From positions 1-16,109 of the forward strand of contig JAISLJ010000162.1 in NCBI GenBank assembly GCA_031290955.1: DNA of 16,109 nt, read 5' to 3'. The DNA comes from Zoogloeaceae bacterium. Lineage in GTDB: Bacteria; Pseudomonadota; Gammaproteobacteria; Burkholderiales; Rhodocyclaceae. Made by a program: the position numbers and the translations under genes. Positions 6,226 to 12,326 of this stretch are shown here, in pieces (position 1 is the stretch's first letter; each line of letters opens with the position of its first letter). The notes below the pieces were generated by a model that saw only the letters and a list, made by a program, of their open reading frames with translations, made no database searches and was not told the origin of the DNA.

Positions 6226-6308
6226 AACTAGACATATGGAAATCCCTGCAAACTCGCTGTTGCAAGATTCTCCATGTTCACAGGAAAGTGGGGATCGGAT
6301 CAGGGTAG
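6222..6308 (+). CDS. Putative 28-residue small ORF overlapping the previous one
   Basis: ATG 6222 to TAG 6308 encodes a basic 28-mer beginning MKLDIWKSLQTRCCKILHVH. It starts in an ATGA overlap with the preceding small ORF and ends 9 bp inside the convergent lipoprotein gene on the other strand. No ribosome-binding site of its own. Plausible only if the pair is translated by coupling; may equally be a chance frame. Confidence 0.18.
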   Translation: MKLDIWKSLQTRCCKILHVHRKVGIGSG

Positions 6309-6824
6309 TGAAGAATTGCCTTCCGCAGGGCCGGATGTTCGCAGGAGCTGGATTTCGCCTTCACCGAAGCGACGGGCGGCACGGGAGGCGGATTCTATGC
6401 CTTCCTCGTAGCGCAGTACCCGGTAATCGTCATAGCCCGCGGCTTGGGCGATGCGGCGCGCGTTGCGGCGGAACAGGTATTGGGCCTCACCTTCGCCACC
6501 CGTGTGAAAGCGTTTCAGGGTGAGCTGCATCCGGAAGACTTCCTCGCTTACGCGCGTGGTTTCGATTTCCCAATTGGGCGCGAGCGGGTCGTAAATCACA
6601 TAGGCCAAGCCCAGCAGGATCAGGTCGGAACTGCTCGGCAGCAAGAGTTTGTAGACTGCGCCCGCGATGGCGGCATCCTGCGCGAGTTCCCCGGCGGCCC
6701 TGGAATCTTGCGCGCTTTCCTGAATGCGTTCGGAGGTGGCGCAGGCAAAGAGGCAGCAGGAGAGGAAGAGCGCGCCGCCCACAGTTTTTGCGGCGCGGAA
6801 GAGGGGACGGATGGCGTTTGGCAT
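6300..6824 (-). CDS. Small conserved lipoprotein, third gene of the flgP-flgT-like operon
   Basis: The 174-residue product has a lipoprotein signal peptide ending in the lipobox L25-F-A-C28 with Ala at +2, which predicts outer-membrane sorting. The mature protein has a helical, Ala-rich start, a short hydrophobic stretch (SSSDLILLGLAYVIYDPLAPNW, about 63-85) and an alpha/beta C-terminal region (EVFRMQLTLKRFHTGGEGEAQYL ... GYDDYRVLRYEEGIES). It does not resemble FlgO, the lipoprotein usually paired with FlgP in Vibrio. It starts 13 bp after the stop of the FlgT-like gene, without a strong Shine-Dalgarno, and is thus probably the last gene of that operon. Its role is unknown; position suggests envelope or flagellar-base function. 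Confidence 0.7.
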   Translation of the reverse strand: MPNAIRPLFRAAKTVGGALFLSCCLFACATSERIQESAQDSRAAGELAQDAAIAGAVYKLLLPSSSDLILLGLAYVIYDPLAPNWEIETTRVSEEVFRMQLTLKRFHTGGEGEAQYLFRRNARRIAQAAGYDDYRVLRYEEGIESASRAARRFGEGEIQLLRTSGPAEGNSSLP

Positions 6825-6837
6825 GGTTTGGGCCTAG

Positions 6838-8103
6838 CTATTGCGCGTAGACAAAGTCGCCGGGGCTGACTTCCAGTTTCTCCGGCGCTTCGTGCAGTTC
6901 GGCAATCGAGAAGGCGGGATACACGGCGCGGATCAGCACGGTAGCGCGTACCTGCTTTTCCTGCCCCAACAGACGGGGAGACAGATCAAACACCGGCGGC
7001 TGGCGCAGGACGTGTAGGGTCATGGTGTCGCCGGAACTGATCCGGGATTCCGCCCCCGCGTCGAGTTGCAAGAGACGCCCGTCCACCTTCATGACCCGAG
7101 CGATGAACGGCAGGCAACTCGCCTGCGCGCCCGCCCAATGGGCGATGTCTTCAATCAGGGCAGTCCATTTTTGCCCGATCAGGGTCTTGCGAAACGCGCG
7201 TGTGCCGATGGTGGGCGCGTTGAAAATGGAAAAAACGTCGCCGGACCAGGGAGAAGAACCGGCTACTTCCGTTTGAAAATGGCGTCGCGCCAAAACCGCA
7301 CCGTTCGCGCCATCATGCAGGAAGGCTTCGATCTCGATGGCGCGCTCGTGGCGGCGCAGGGTTTTTTCCAGACCGAATTCGCGGTAAACGCCGGAGAGCA
7401 CATATTGCGCCTGCCGCGCTCGCGCCAGCGCGACGAGCGGCATTTCGCGGCTGCCTGCGGGCAGATGCTGGATCGGTGCACGGGCAGGCGAAACGTAGGG
7501 AAAGGTCGTTCCTTCAAATACGGCGAGCACGTGCCCGTCGCGCCCCAGCGCCCGCGCCAGCTCCGTGGCGGTCAGCGCCTCGATGCGCTGTTGATTGACA
7601 CGCGGCAGCAGGCGACCATCCTGTTCCGCCAGCAATTGTTCCGGGAATTCAAAGGCAAAACCCGTGACCAGCAAACGGTTGATGTAGGGTTGTCCGCAGG
7701 CAGGCGCGTCATTCGCCTTGCCTTGCGCGTGCGCGGATGCGCCGCCTTGCGAGGACGCGCAGGCAGCAACCTGCACCTTGAGCGTGACGATCAATTCTTC
7801 CCCGTCCACGTGCTCCGTCAAGGGCTGGCTGGCTTCTGTGCAGCCGGAAGCATTGACCTGTACGGATTCAAAGGCCCGGCCTTCCTGAATCTGCAACTGG
7901 GCGCGAACCTGGGCCGAATGTGCTTGCGCTGCCTGCGCCAGGGCGCGTCGCGTCGCCTGTTCGCGCGCGGCGGCAATGCCCTCCGCGCCGATCAGCGCCC
8001 GGCCTTCCACCACCACTTCGTCCGCCCGCGCCGTCGCCACCGGGAAAAACGCGCCGGACAGGAGGCAGAGAAGCAGCCCCAACGCCCTGTTTACAAAAGG
8101 CAT
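6838..8103 (-). CDS. FlgT-like flagellar assembly protein
   Basis: The 421-residue product has a signal peptide (MPFVNRALGLLLCLLSGAFF ... ARA) and three regions that fit FlgT: an N-terminal domain with VVVEGRALIGAEGIAAAREQATRRAL (FlgT_N style), a middle FlgO/TolB-like alpha/beta domain (INRLLVTGFAFEFPEQL ... AQYVLSGVYREF), and a C-terminal small domain (VMKVDGRLLQLDAGAESRIS-SGDTMTLHV) with the D-G-x-L ... L-x-x-G ... GD pattern. In Vibrio FlgT builds the periplasmic H ring of the sheathed, sodium-driven flagellum. The start is 6 bp after the stop of the FlgP-like gene. The identification rests on domain logic and context, not on an alignment. Confidence 0.75.
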   Translation of the reverse strand: MPFVNRALGLLLCLLSGAFFPVATARADEVVVEGRALIGAEGIAAAREQATRRALAQAAQAHSAQVRAQLQIQEGRAFESVQVNASGCTEASQPLTEHVDGEELIVTLKVQVAACASSQGGASAHAQGKANDAPACGQPYINRLLVTGFAFEFPEQLLAEQDGRLLPRVNQQRIEALTATELARALGRDGHVLAVFEGTTFPYVSPARAPIQHLPAGSREMPLVALARARQAQYVLSGVYREFGLEKTLRRHERAIEIEAFLHDGANGAVLARRHFQTEVAGSSPWSGDVFSIFNAPTIGTRAFRKTLIGQKWTALIEDIAHWAGAQASCLPFIARVMKVDGRLLQLDAGAESRISSGDTMTLHVLRQPPVFDLSPRLLGQEKQVRATVLIRAVYPAFSIAELHEAPEKLEVSPGDFVYAQ

Positions 8104-8109
8104 GATGAT

Positions 8110-8763
8110 TTACGGCGAGGTGTAGATCACACTGGGCGCGACAACGGGCGCGGAGATGACGCCCGGACTGGAATGCGGCGTCGGGAATTGCGTTGTGCAA
8201 AGCGATGAGAGCCGCACACATTCGGCAAAATCCGGCGGCAGGGTGAGTTCAACCGTCGCCTCGAAATTACCGTCGCCAATTGCCGTCATGTTGACGACAT
8301 GCGCGCCGCGAATAAAACTGTCGACATAGGTGCGCACACTGTCGTTCTGGACGGCGAACGCCGATACCGCCGTACTGCCCCAAACCCGAAAACCGTGCAC
8401 CTTTTCGGCGAGATTCCGATAGGCATCGACCTGCGCGGCGCGCATGGCCATCAGCTTTTGCTGGCCCGCCGTGTATTGGGCATAGCTGGTCTGGCTGCCG
8501 TAACCAACCGCCAGGAATTTGAGGGGCGCTTCTACCGCGCCCAGTCCAGGGGACAGCGGTTGCACGGGAGCAACGGCTGTCACCACAATGGGCGTGACGG
8601 CGACCGGCTCTGTTTCGTTTACGCAGCCATGAGCGCATCGTGGCCGGACGCAGCAGGAATCGTGGGCGCATCCGGAAAGAGCCGCCAGCAGGAAGACGGG
8701 AAACAGGCGGAAAAGGGTAGCGCGGCGCAGCGTGCCCACGGAAAGAAAGGTTTTCAATGTCAT
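8110..8763 (-). CDS. LPP20/FlgP-type lipoprotein
   Basis: The 217-residue product has a lipoprotein signal (MTLKTFLSVGTLRRATLFRL ... ) with lipobox L29-S-G-C32 and Ala at +2, so it should go to the outer membrane. After a Cys-rich, Pro/Val-rich linker (about 33-70) comes the LPP20 domain: FLAVGYGSQTS, QQKLMAMRAAQVDAYRNLAE, GFRVWGSTAVS, DSFIRGAHVV and DGNFEATVEL. FlgP of Vibrio and Campylobacter, an outer-membrane disc protein of the flagellar basal body, belongs to this family. It is the first gene of a three-gene unit with FlgT-like and lipoprotein genes, which supports a flagellar role. ATG 8763 is preceded by GTGGAATC; upstream in-frame ATGs (8778, 8793, 8808) are possible but would bury the signal peptide. 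Confidence 0.78.
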   Translation of the reverse strand: MTLKTFLSVGTLRRATLFRLFPVFLLAALSGCAHDSCCVRPRCAHGCVNETEPVAVTPIVVTAVAPVQPLSPGLGAVEAPLKFLAVGYGSQTSYAQYTAGQQKLMAMRAAQVDAYRNLAEKVHGFRVWGSTAVSAFAVQNDSVRTYVDSFIRGAHVVNMTAIGDGNFEATVELTLPPDFAECVRLSSLCTTQFPTPHSSPGVISAPVVAPSVIYTSP

Positions 8764-8784
8764 GATTCCACGATGCTCCATATA

Positions 8785-8812
8785 GGTTGTATTCATCAGG
8801 GTTGTATTCATC
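8785..8812. repeat. 13-bp direct repeat in the flgP-like leader
   Basis: GGTTGTATTCATC occurs twice (8785-8797 and 8800-8812), 15 bp apart, 22-49 bp upstream of the FlgP-like start. On the transcribed strand it reads GATGAATACAACC and repeats the codons MNTT. It could be a binding site or a slippage duplication. Confidence 0.6.
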
Positions 8813-8912
8813 CGCACAGGAATTGGCGAATGGTCGCCGCAATCCATCCGGACAGGCGGCCCGATCACGGGGCGAAACATGGACGCTTCATCTTGTTCCT
8901 GCGCGGTGGCGC

Positions 8913-8918
8913 ATTATA
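8913..8918 (-). promoter_or_regulatory. Candidate -10 (TATAAT) for the FlgP-FlgT operon
   Basis: TATAAT in the context GGGTTATAATGCGCC on the minus strand, about 150 bp before the FlgP-like start. No matching -35 is seen, and I found no sigma-28 (TAAA-N15-GCCGATAA) site and no convincing sigma-54 site. Confidence 0.3.
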
Positions 8919-9036
8919 ACCCAGTCATTCCTGTATGGAGGCGTGTTGCAGCCCAGTGTAGCCCAGTGCCTGTGTGCCGATTGTGGCAAGCAATGCGTCA
9001 CAAGGCAAAACATGACCGCTCACAAAATCAGGGCAT

Positions 9037-9071
9037 AAAAAAACAGGAACCGGGAAATCCCTGGTTCCTGT
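9037..9071 (-). terminator. Rho-independent terminator of the glycine-zipper gene
   Basis: On the minus strand ACAGGAACC pairs with GGTTCCTGT (9 bp) and the inner GGG/CCC extends the stem with a one-base bulge around an ATTT loop; seven U residues follow (A7 at 9037-9043 on plus). It starts about 39 bp after the stop at 9110. Confidence 0.85.
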
Positions 9072-9109
9072 CCTTCTGTTGGGGGAGGCGAATCTTTGGG
9101 CGGCGGCTT

Positions 9110-9553
9110 TCAATCCGCCAGTTCGCCGCCGATGATGCCACCCAGGATTGCCCCGGCTGCCGTGGAAGCGGCGCGACCATGATGGCCCCGACCAAGCTGG
9201 TTGCCGACCACGCCACCCACGACTGCGCCCAGCACCTGTCCGCTGGCGCGGTTGCTGTTGGTGTAGTAGCGGGGCGCGGGCTGCACATAGACGGGCTGCG
9301 TATCCCGATACACGACCACGGGTTCCTCATAGACAACGGTCGGCGCGCTGCGGTAAACCACCGTTGGCGCGGCGCGGCGATAGACAACACGGGGCGGCGC
9401 GGCACGGAGGCGGTTGGAGCGGTACGACGAGGAATGGGAGGAATGCCGCTCGACATGGTGGCGGCTATTGCTGCTGTAGTAAGAATCCGCCAGGGCACTG
9501 CCGCTGGCGATGGCAAGCCCCAGAACGAGTGGGGCGACAAGCTTGTAGTTCAT
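9110..9553 (-). CDS. Glycine-zipper (Rick_17kDa_Anti-like) surface protein
   Basis: The 147-residue product starts MNYKLVAPLVLGLAIASGSA, a Sec signal peptide ending ALA-D. The middle (about 25-103) is Ser/His/Arg-rich and then carries a repeated V-V-Y pattern (PRVVYRR, PTVVYRS, PTVVYEE, PVVVYRD). The C-terminal 40 residues form a two-helix glycine zipper (GQVLGAVVGGVVGNQLGRG ... GAILGGIIGGELAD), as in the 17-kDa surface antigen / glycine-zipper 2TM family; these are envelope-associated, often stress-related, with no defined reaction. It lacks a lipobox. AAAGGA precedes ATG 9553. The gene appears monocistronic with its own terminator. Confidence 0.82.
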   Translation of the reverse strand: MNYKLVAPLVLGLAIASGSALADSYYSSNSRHHVERHSSHSSSYRSNRLRAAPPRVVYRRAAPTVVYRSAPTVVYEEPVVVYRDTQPVYVQPAPRYYTNSNRASGQVLGAVVGGVVGNQLGRGHHGRAASTAAGAILGGIIGGELAD

Positions 9554-9694
9554 GATGATTCCTTTCGATGGAAAATCGCAAAAGTGGAAAACCTGCAAGC
9601 GTTACTGTAGCGGATTCCTTCCGGAATTGCTGTGTAATTTTGCGAGAAAATTGTAAAAAGATGTTATGGCCCTTGGACACAGGCAAACGCACTC

Positions 9695-9781
9695 TATCCT
9701 GTCGAGTCGCGCCTGTTCTCCGGCCAGTTGGTCGAAATCGGCGTCCGGCTCGGCATAGGCGGCATAGAGGGTTTCGAGCTT
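9695..9781 (-). pseudogene. Fragment of ettA (ABC-F translational throttle protein)
   Basis: On the minus strand, codons at 9781-9695 read KLETLYAAYAEPDADFDQ followed by LAGEQARLDRI. This closely parallels the EttA segment after the first Walker A (in E. coli RLDEVYALYADPDADFDK then LAAEQGRLEEI), with about two thirds identity over 29 residues. No Walker A, signature or Walker B sequence flanks it in any frame, so only about 29 codons of a roughly 555-codon gene remain. It is not a piece of the YheS-type gene at 13246-15168, which lacks this segment. Likely a relic of a duplicated or displaced ettA. Confidence 0.65.
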
Positions 9782-9885
9782 TTGCTGCCCCCGCAAGCCC
9801 GCCCGGCGCAAACGCGCCCCACAAATCGTTCTCTCGCCCCTTGGGGGCTGTACAGTGGGGAAAAGGGGATGAAAAGACGTATCAC

Positions 9886-9907
9886 CCGCAGAAAAGGGAT
9901 GCGGGTT
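9886..9907. other. Hairpin ACCCGCA-N8-TGCGGGT in the chemoreceptor-downstream spacer
   Basis: A perfect 7-bp stem with a purine-rich loop in the spacer 9554-10099. No U run follows, so it is not a clear terminator. The rest of this spacer holds the ettA fragment, a small GCCCC/GGGGC dyad near 9836-9849 and a degenerate GCGGCAATCC piece near 10018-10027; I see no gene or clear promoter in 9812-10099. Confidence 0.4.
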
Positions 9908-10099
9908 GCCACGGGCCTTTGGTCATCGCTTGTGACGAAACTTTGGGCGTTTGTTTCGTTCCTGCAACGTCATCTCATCACGACCATGCTGCCCGTCCCG
10001 TCCTTGCAAGCACAGCGCGGCAATCCGGAAAGCAAGCGTGGCGCGAAGCGGCGCTGGTTTTTTCGCCCGCAGCTCCCCGGCATCTGCTTCCCGGAACGG

Positions 10100-11764
10100 C
10101 TACACCTTGAACAGGCCGACGGTCTGGGTGACTTCGCGGGCCAGTTGATCCAGGCGTTGCGCGCCGACGGCGGTTTCCTCGGCGGCGGCGTTGTTTTCGT
10201 CCGTCATTTGGGCGATGCTTTCCATGTGCCGGGCGATGTCTTGGCTCGCGCTGCTTTGTTCCTTCAGGGCTTCGGAAATCTCGGCCACGGCCTGGAAGAC
10301 CTTGCTTGCGCCCGCGCGGATTTCCTGGATGTGCTGGCCCGCGTTCTTCGCCAAACTCTGGCCGGATTCCACCTGCTCGACAACCCGCGCCATTTCGGCC
10401 ACGGCCTCGTTGGCGGAAACCTGCATCTTGCCGATCATGGTGCTGATGTCGCCGGTGGATTGCGCGGTGCGTTCGGCGAGTTTGCGCACTTCATCGGCCA
10501 CCACGGCGAAGCCGCGTCCCTGTTCGCCAGCGCGCGCCGCTTCAATGGCGGCGTTCAGGGCGAGAAGATTGGTCTGGTCGGCCACTTCCTTGATGACCTG
10601 CACCACGGAGGAAATCTGCTGCGACTCGCTGCCCAGCGCCTGGATAACCTTTGAGGCCTGGTCTACGGTCTGGGCGATCATGCCCATTTCGGCGGTCGTT
10701 TTCTCGATGATGGCGCAGCCCTGACCAGAAACCTCCTCCGCCGTGTGCGTGACATTCTGGGCATCGCTTGCGCTGTTCGAGACTGTGCTGATGCTCACCG
10801 TCATTTCCTCGATGGAGGCCGCCATCGCGGCAGTGGAACTCGACTGGTTGGCGGAACTGGTCGCTACCTGTTGCGCGGCGGTGGAAAGCGATTCCACGGC
10901 GCTGTGCACATCGACCATGCGCGACTGGATCGTATTGAGCGATTGTTGCAGTTTCGTCATCATGCCGTTGAATGCCGTGACCATTTCGCCCACTTCATTC
11001 CTGGCCTGGTAATTCACACGCAAACACAGGTTGTTTTCCGCCGCAATGCGCAACATGGCGGAGCGTGTTTCCTCAATGGGATTCATCACCGAACGCAGGA
11101 CTGAAATTCCCAGAATTCCCTCGCCAATCACGGCGATGACCAGAATGACCAATTCGACCACAATTGCGCGGGAGGCGGTCATTTCTGCGGAAGTCGCTGC
11201 GGATTCAACCTGCTGGTCGTTGAATTCGATCAGGTCATCCAGCGCCTTCTTGACCTTGATCGTGATATCGTGCCATTCCTTGATTTCTCTCTGGAACTGC
11301 CCATGCATGGCGCGCAATTTTTCGGCGTCCGGATTCTGGAGTTGCAACGCGATCTGCGCATCGATCTTGTTGTCGTACTCCAGCCATTCCTGCCAGTGCG
11401 CCATGAAATTATTCCAGAGTTTCCTGCCCACTTCATCGGTTGTCGGCAAGGCAGAAAAGGCATCAATCGTTTCTTGGGTTTTCTTGTTGGTGACCAGTTT
11501 CGATTGATACACCTGCTTCAATTCGGAGACCTGGCTCTCCAGAGGCATTTCCTGTTTGGAAATGATTTCATAAACGTGACGAATGCGATTGGTCACGTTT
11601 TCATTCAGGCGCAGGAGATGGATGATCTTGGGCATTCGGACATCCTTGATTTCCCCGACGGCCTCGCGTTCCTCGCTGATGCCGAAGATTCCGGTCAGGC
11701 CGATTGCCAGCATGACCACCAATGCCGCTCCCAGGAGGAGCATGATATTCGTCTTGATCTTCAT
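10100..11764 (-). CDS. Methyl-accepting chemotaxis protein (4HB sensor, HAMP)
   Basis: This is a membrane chemoreceptor feeding the CheA/CheW pathway. The 554-residue product has TM1 (about 7-29, MLLLGAALVVMLAIGLTG), a periplasmic four-helix-bundle sensor (30-198), TM2 (200-223, IVVELVILVIAVIGEGILGI), a HAMP domain (224-273, with MNPIEETRSAMLRIA) and a long cytoplasmic coiled-coil whose signalling tip is IKEVADQTNLLALNAAIEAA continuing to VVADEVRKLAERT (391-433). The C-terminus ends TVGLFKV with no CheR-tethering pentapeptide. The ligand cannot be told from sequence. AAAGGG lies 7 nt before ATG 11764. No che genes lie nearby; it stands alone between spacers. Confidence 0.95.
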   Translation of the reverse strand: MKIKTNIMLLLGAALVVMLAIGLTGIFGISEEREAVGEIKDVRMPKIIHLLRLNENVTNRIRHVYEIISKQEMPLESQVSELKQVYQSKLVTNKKTQETIDAFSALPTTDEVGRKLWNNFMAHWQEWLEYDNKIDAQIALQLQNPDAEKLRAMHGQFQREIKEWHDITIKVKKALDDLIEFNDQQVESAATSAEMTASRAIVVELVILVIAVIGEGILGISVLRSVMNPIEETRSAMLRIAAENNLCLRVNYQARNEVGEMVTAFNGMMTKLQQSLNTIQSRMVDVHSAVESLSTAAQQVATSSANQSSSTAAMAASIEEMTVSISTVSNSASDAQNVTHTAEEVSGQGCAIIEKTTAEMGMIAQTVDQASKVIQALGSESQQISSVVQVIKEVADQTNLLALNAAIEAARAGEQGRGFAVVADEVRKLAERTAQSTGDISTMIGKMQVSANEAVAEMARVVEQVESGQSLAKNAGQHIQEIRAGASKVFQAVAEISEALKEQSSASQDIARHMESIAQMTDENNAAAEETAVGAQRLDQLAREVTQTVGLFKV

Positions 11765-11856
11765 GGGGAGACCCTTTCTCTGTCTGGTGAATCCGGTTCA
11801 GGATCGCCCGGAGGTTCCGCTTCTCGTGGCCGAAATCCCCCTGGACAAGTTCGTTC

Positions 11857-11862
11857 ATTCTA
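11857..11862 (-). promoter_or_regulatory. Possible -10 (TAGAAT) for the chemoreceptor gene
   Basis: TAGAAT on the minus strand about 95 nt upstream of ATG 11764, with a poor TTCCGA at a 16-bp spacing. No sigma-28 site was found. Weak call. Confidence 0.25.
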
Positions 11863-11941
11863 ACACCGAAACGAGGATTCGGAAGTCCGGATTGTCCCGT
11901 CGATTCCCCGGAATGCGGACTTCATTGGCTCTTCCTGATTC

Positions 11942-12009
11942 CCGCATGATGCGCATTGTTTCCATGACGAATTGCAAATGGAAGAGAAGGCCACGAATGC
12001 ATCATGCGG
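11942..12009. repeat. Nested inverted repeat (possible structured RNA or cruciform)
   Basis: Outer arms CCGCATGATGC (11942-11952) and GCATCATGCGG (11999-12009) are perfect 11-bp reverse complements. Inside, TTCCAT (11960-11965) pairs with ATGGAA (11978-11983) around a 12-nt loop. The result is a two-stem hairpin with an asymmetric internal loop (7 and 15 nt). No U run follows on either side. It lies in the spacer between the divergent chemoreceptor and amidase genes. Confidence 0.6.
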
Positions 12010-12011
12010 AG

Positions 12012-12090
12012 AAAATTTTATCCGCTGCAATCCATCAGAAAAGGAAAATTTCATTCGTATCGAGCGATTCAAAAGAAGAAATTTTATCCG
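12012..12090. repeat. Three imperfect A/T-tract repeats at exact 33-bp spacing
   Basis: AAAATTTTATCCG (12012-12024), AAAATTTCATTCG (12045-12057) and GAAATTTTATCCG (12078-12090) start 33 bp apart each, about three helical turns. The intervening 20 bp are less alike but end A-rich in the first two units. Phased AAAATTTT tracts bend DNA. Both strands can be read through this block (11-residue repeats NFIR... on plus, RIKF... on minus) but neither reading frame has gene-like features. Confidence 0.6.
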
Positions 12091-12249
12091 GGTTCGGCGA
12101 CCAGATAATACTGTTTCTTCCGTCATGCTTTCAAAATCATTTCATCCCGGATGGAATTCATTTTGCGACAAATGCGAGCGCGGCAGGAGCGGGGGAATTC
12201 GCGTTTTTCGTCGGGCATCATGGCGCGTCATGGCGTGTGCCGATCTGGA

Positions 12250-12258
12250 TGCTATACT
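12250..12258 (+). promoter_or_regulatory. Extended -10 promoter of the amidase gene
   Basis: TGCTATACT fits the extended -10 pattern TGnTATAAT with one mismatch. No good -35 is seen, as is common with extended -10 promoters. The start would be near 12265, leaving a leader of about 60 nt. Confidence 0.5.
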
Positions 12259-12326
12259 CCATTTTCCACGCAGGGGCATGCTTGCGCGGTTTCGTGTGTT
12301 TTGAGAAAAGGAAGGAGATGCGCAGT

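Noticed and set aside
7066..8208. 380-codon plus-strand open frame over the FlgT-like gene
   Set aside because: Antisense shadow rich in Arg/Gly with no signal peptide or domain; the minus-strand operon has lipoboxes, tight spacing and domain motifs.
8879..9610. 243-codon plus-strand open frame over the glycine-zipper gene
   Set aside because: Crosses the terminator at 9037-9071 and lies antisense to a gene with a clear signal peptide and glycine zipper.
9602..9811. Intact small gene covering the ettA fragment
   Set aside because: Only the 29 EttA-like codons look coding; the remainder (ECVCLCPRAITSFYN ...) is unrelated and there is no ribosome-binding site.
12012..12090. CRISPR array
   Set aside because: Only three degenerate 13-bp units, no conserved full-length repeat, no unique spacers of even type and no cas genes.
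11860..12126. Minus-strand 88-codon frame with RIKF repeats as a real gene
   Set aside because: The repeats arise from the 33-bp DNA units; no ribosome-binding site, signal or domain, and codon use unlike neighbours.
11583..12326. Long in-frame upstream extension of the amidase gene
   Set aside because: It would overlap the start of the chemoreceptor gene antisense and read through the repeats and the predicted promoter; the nitrilase fold starts right after ATG 12327.
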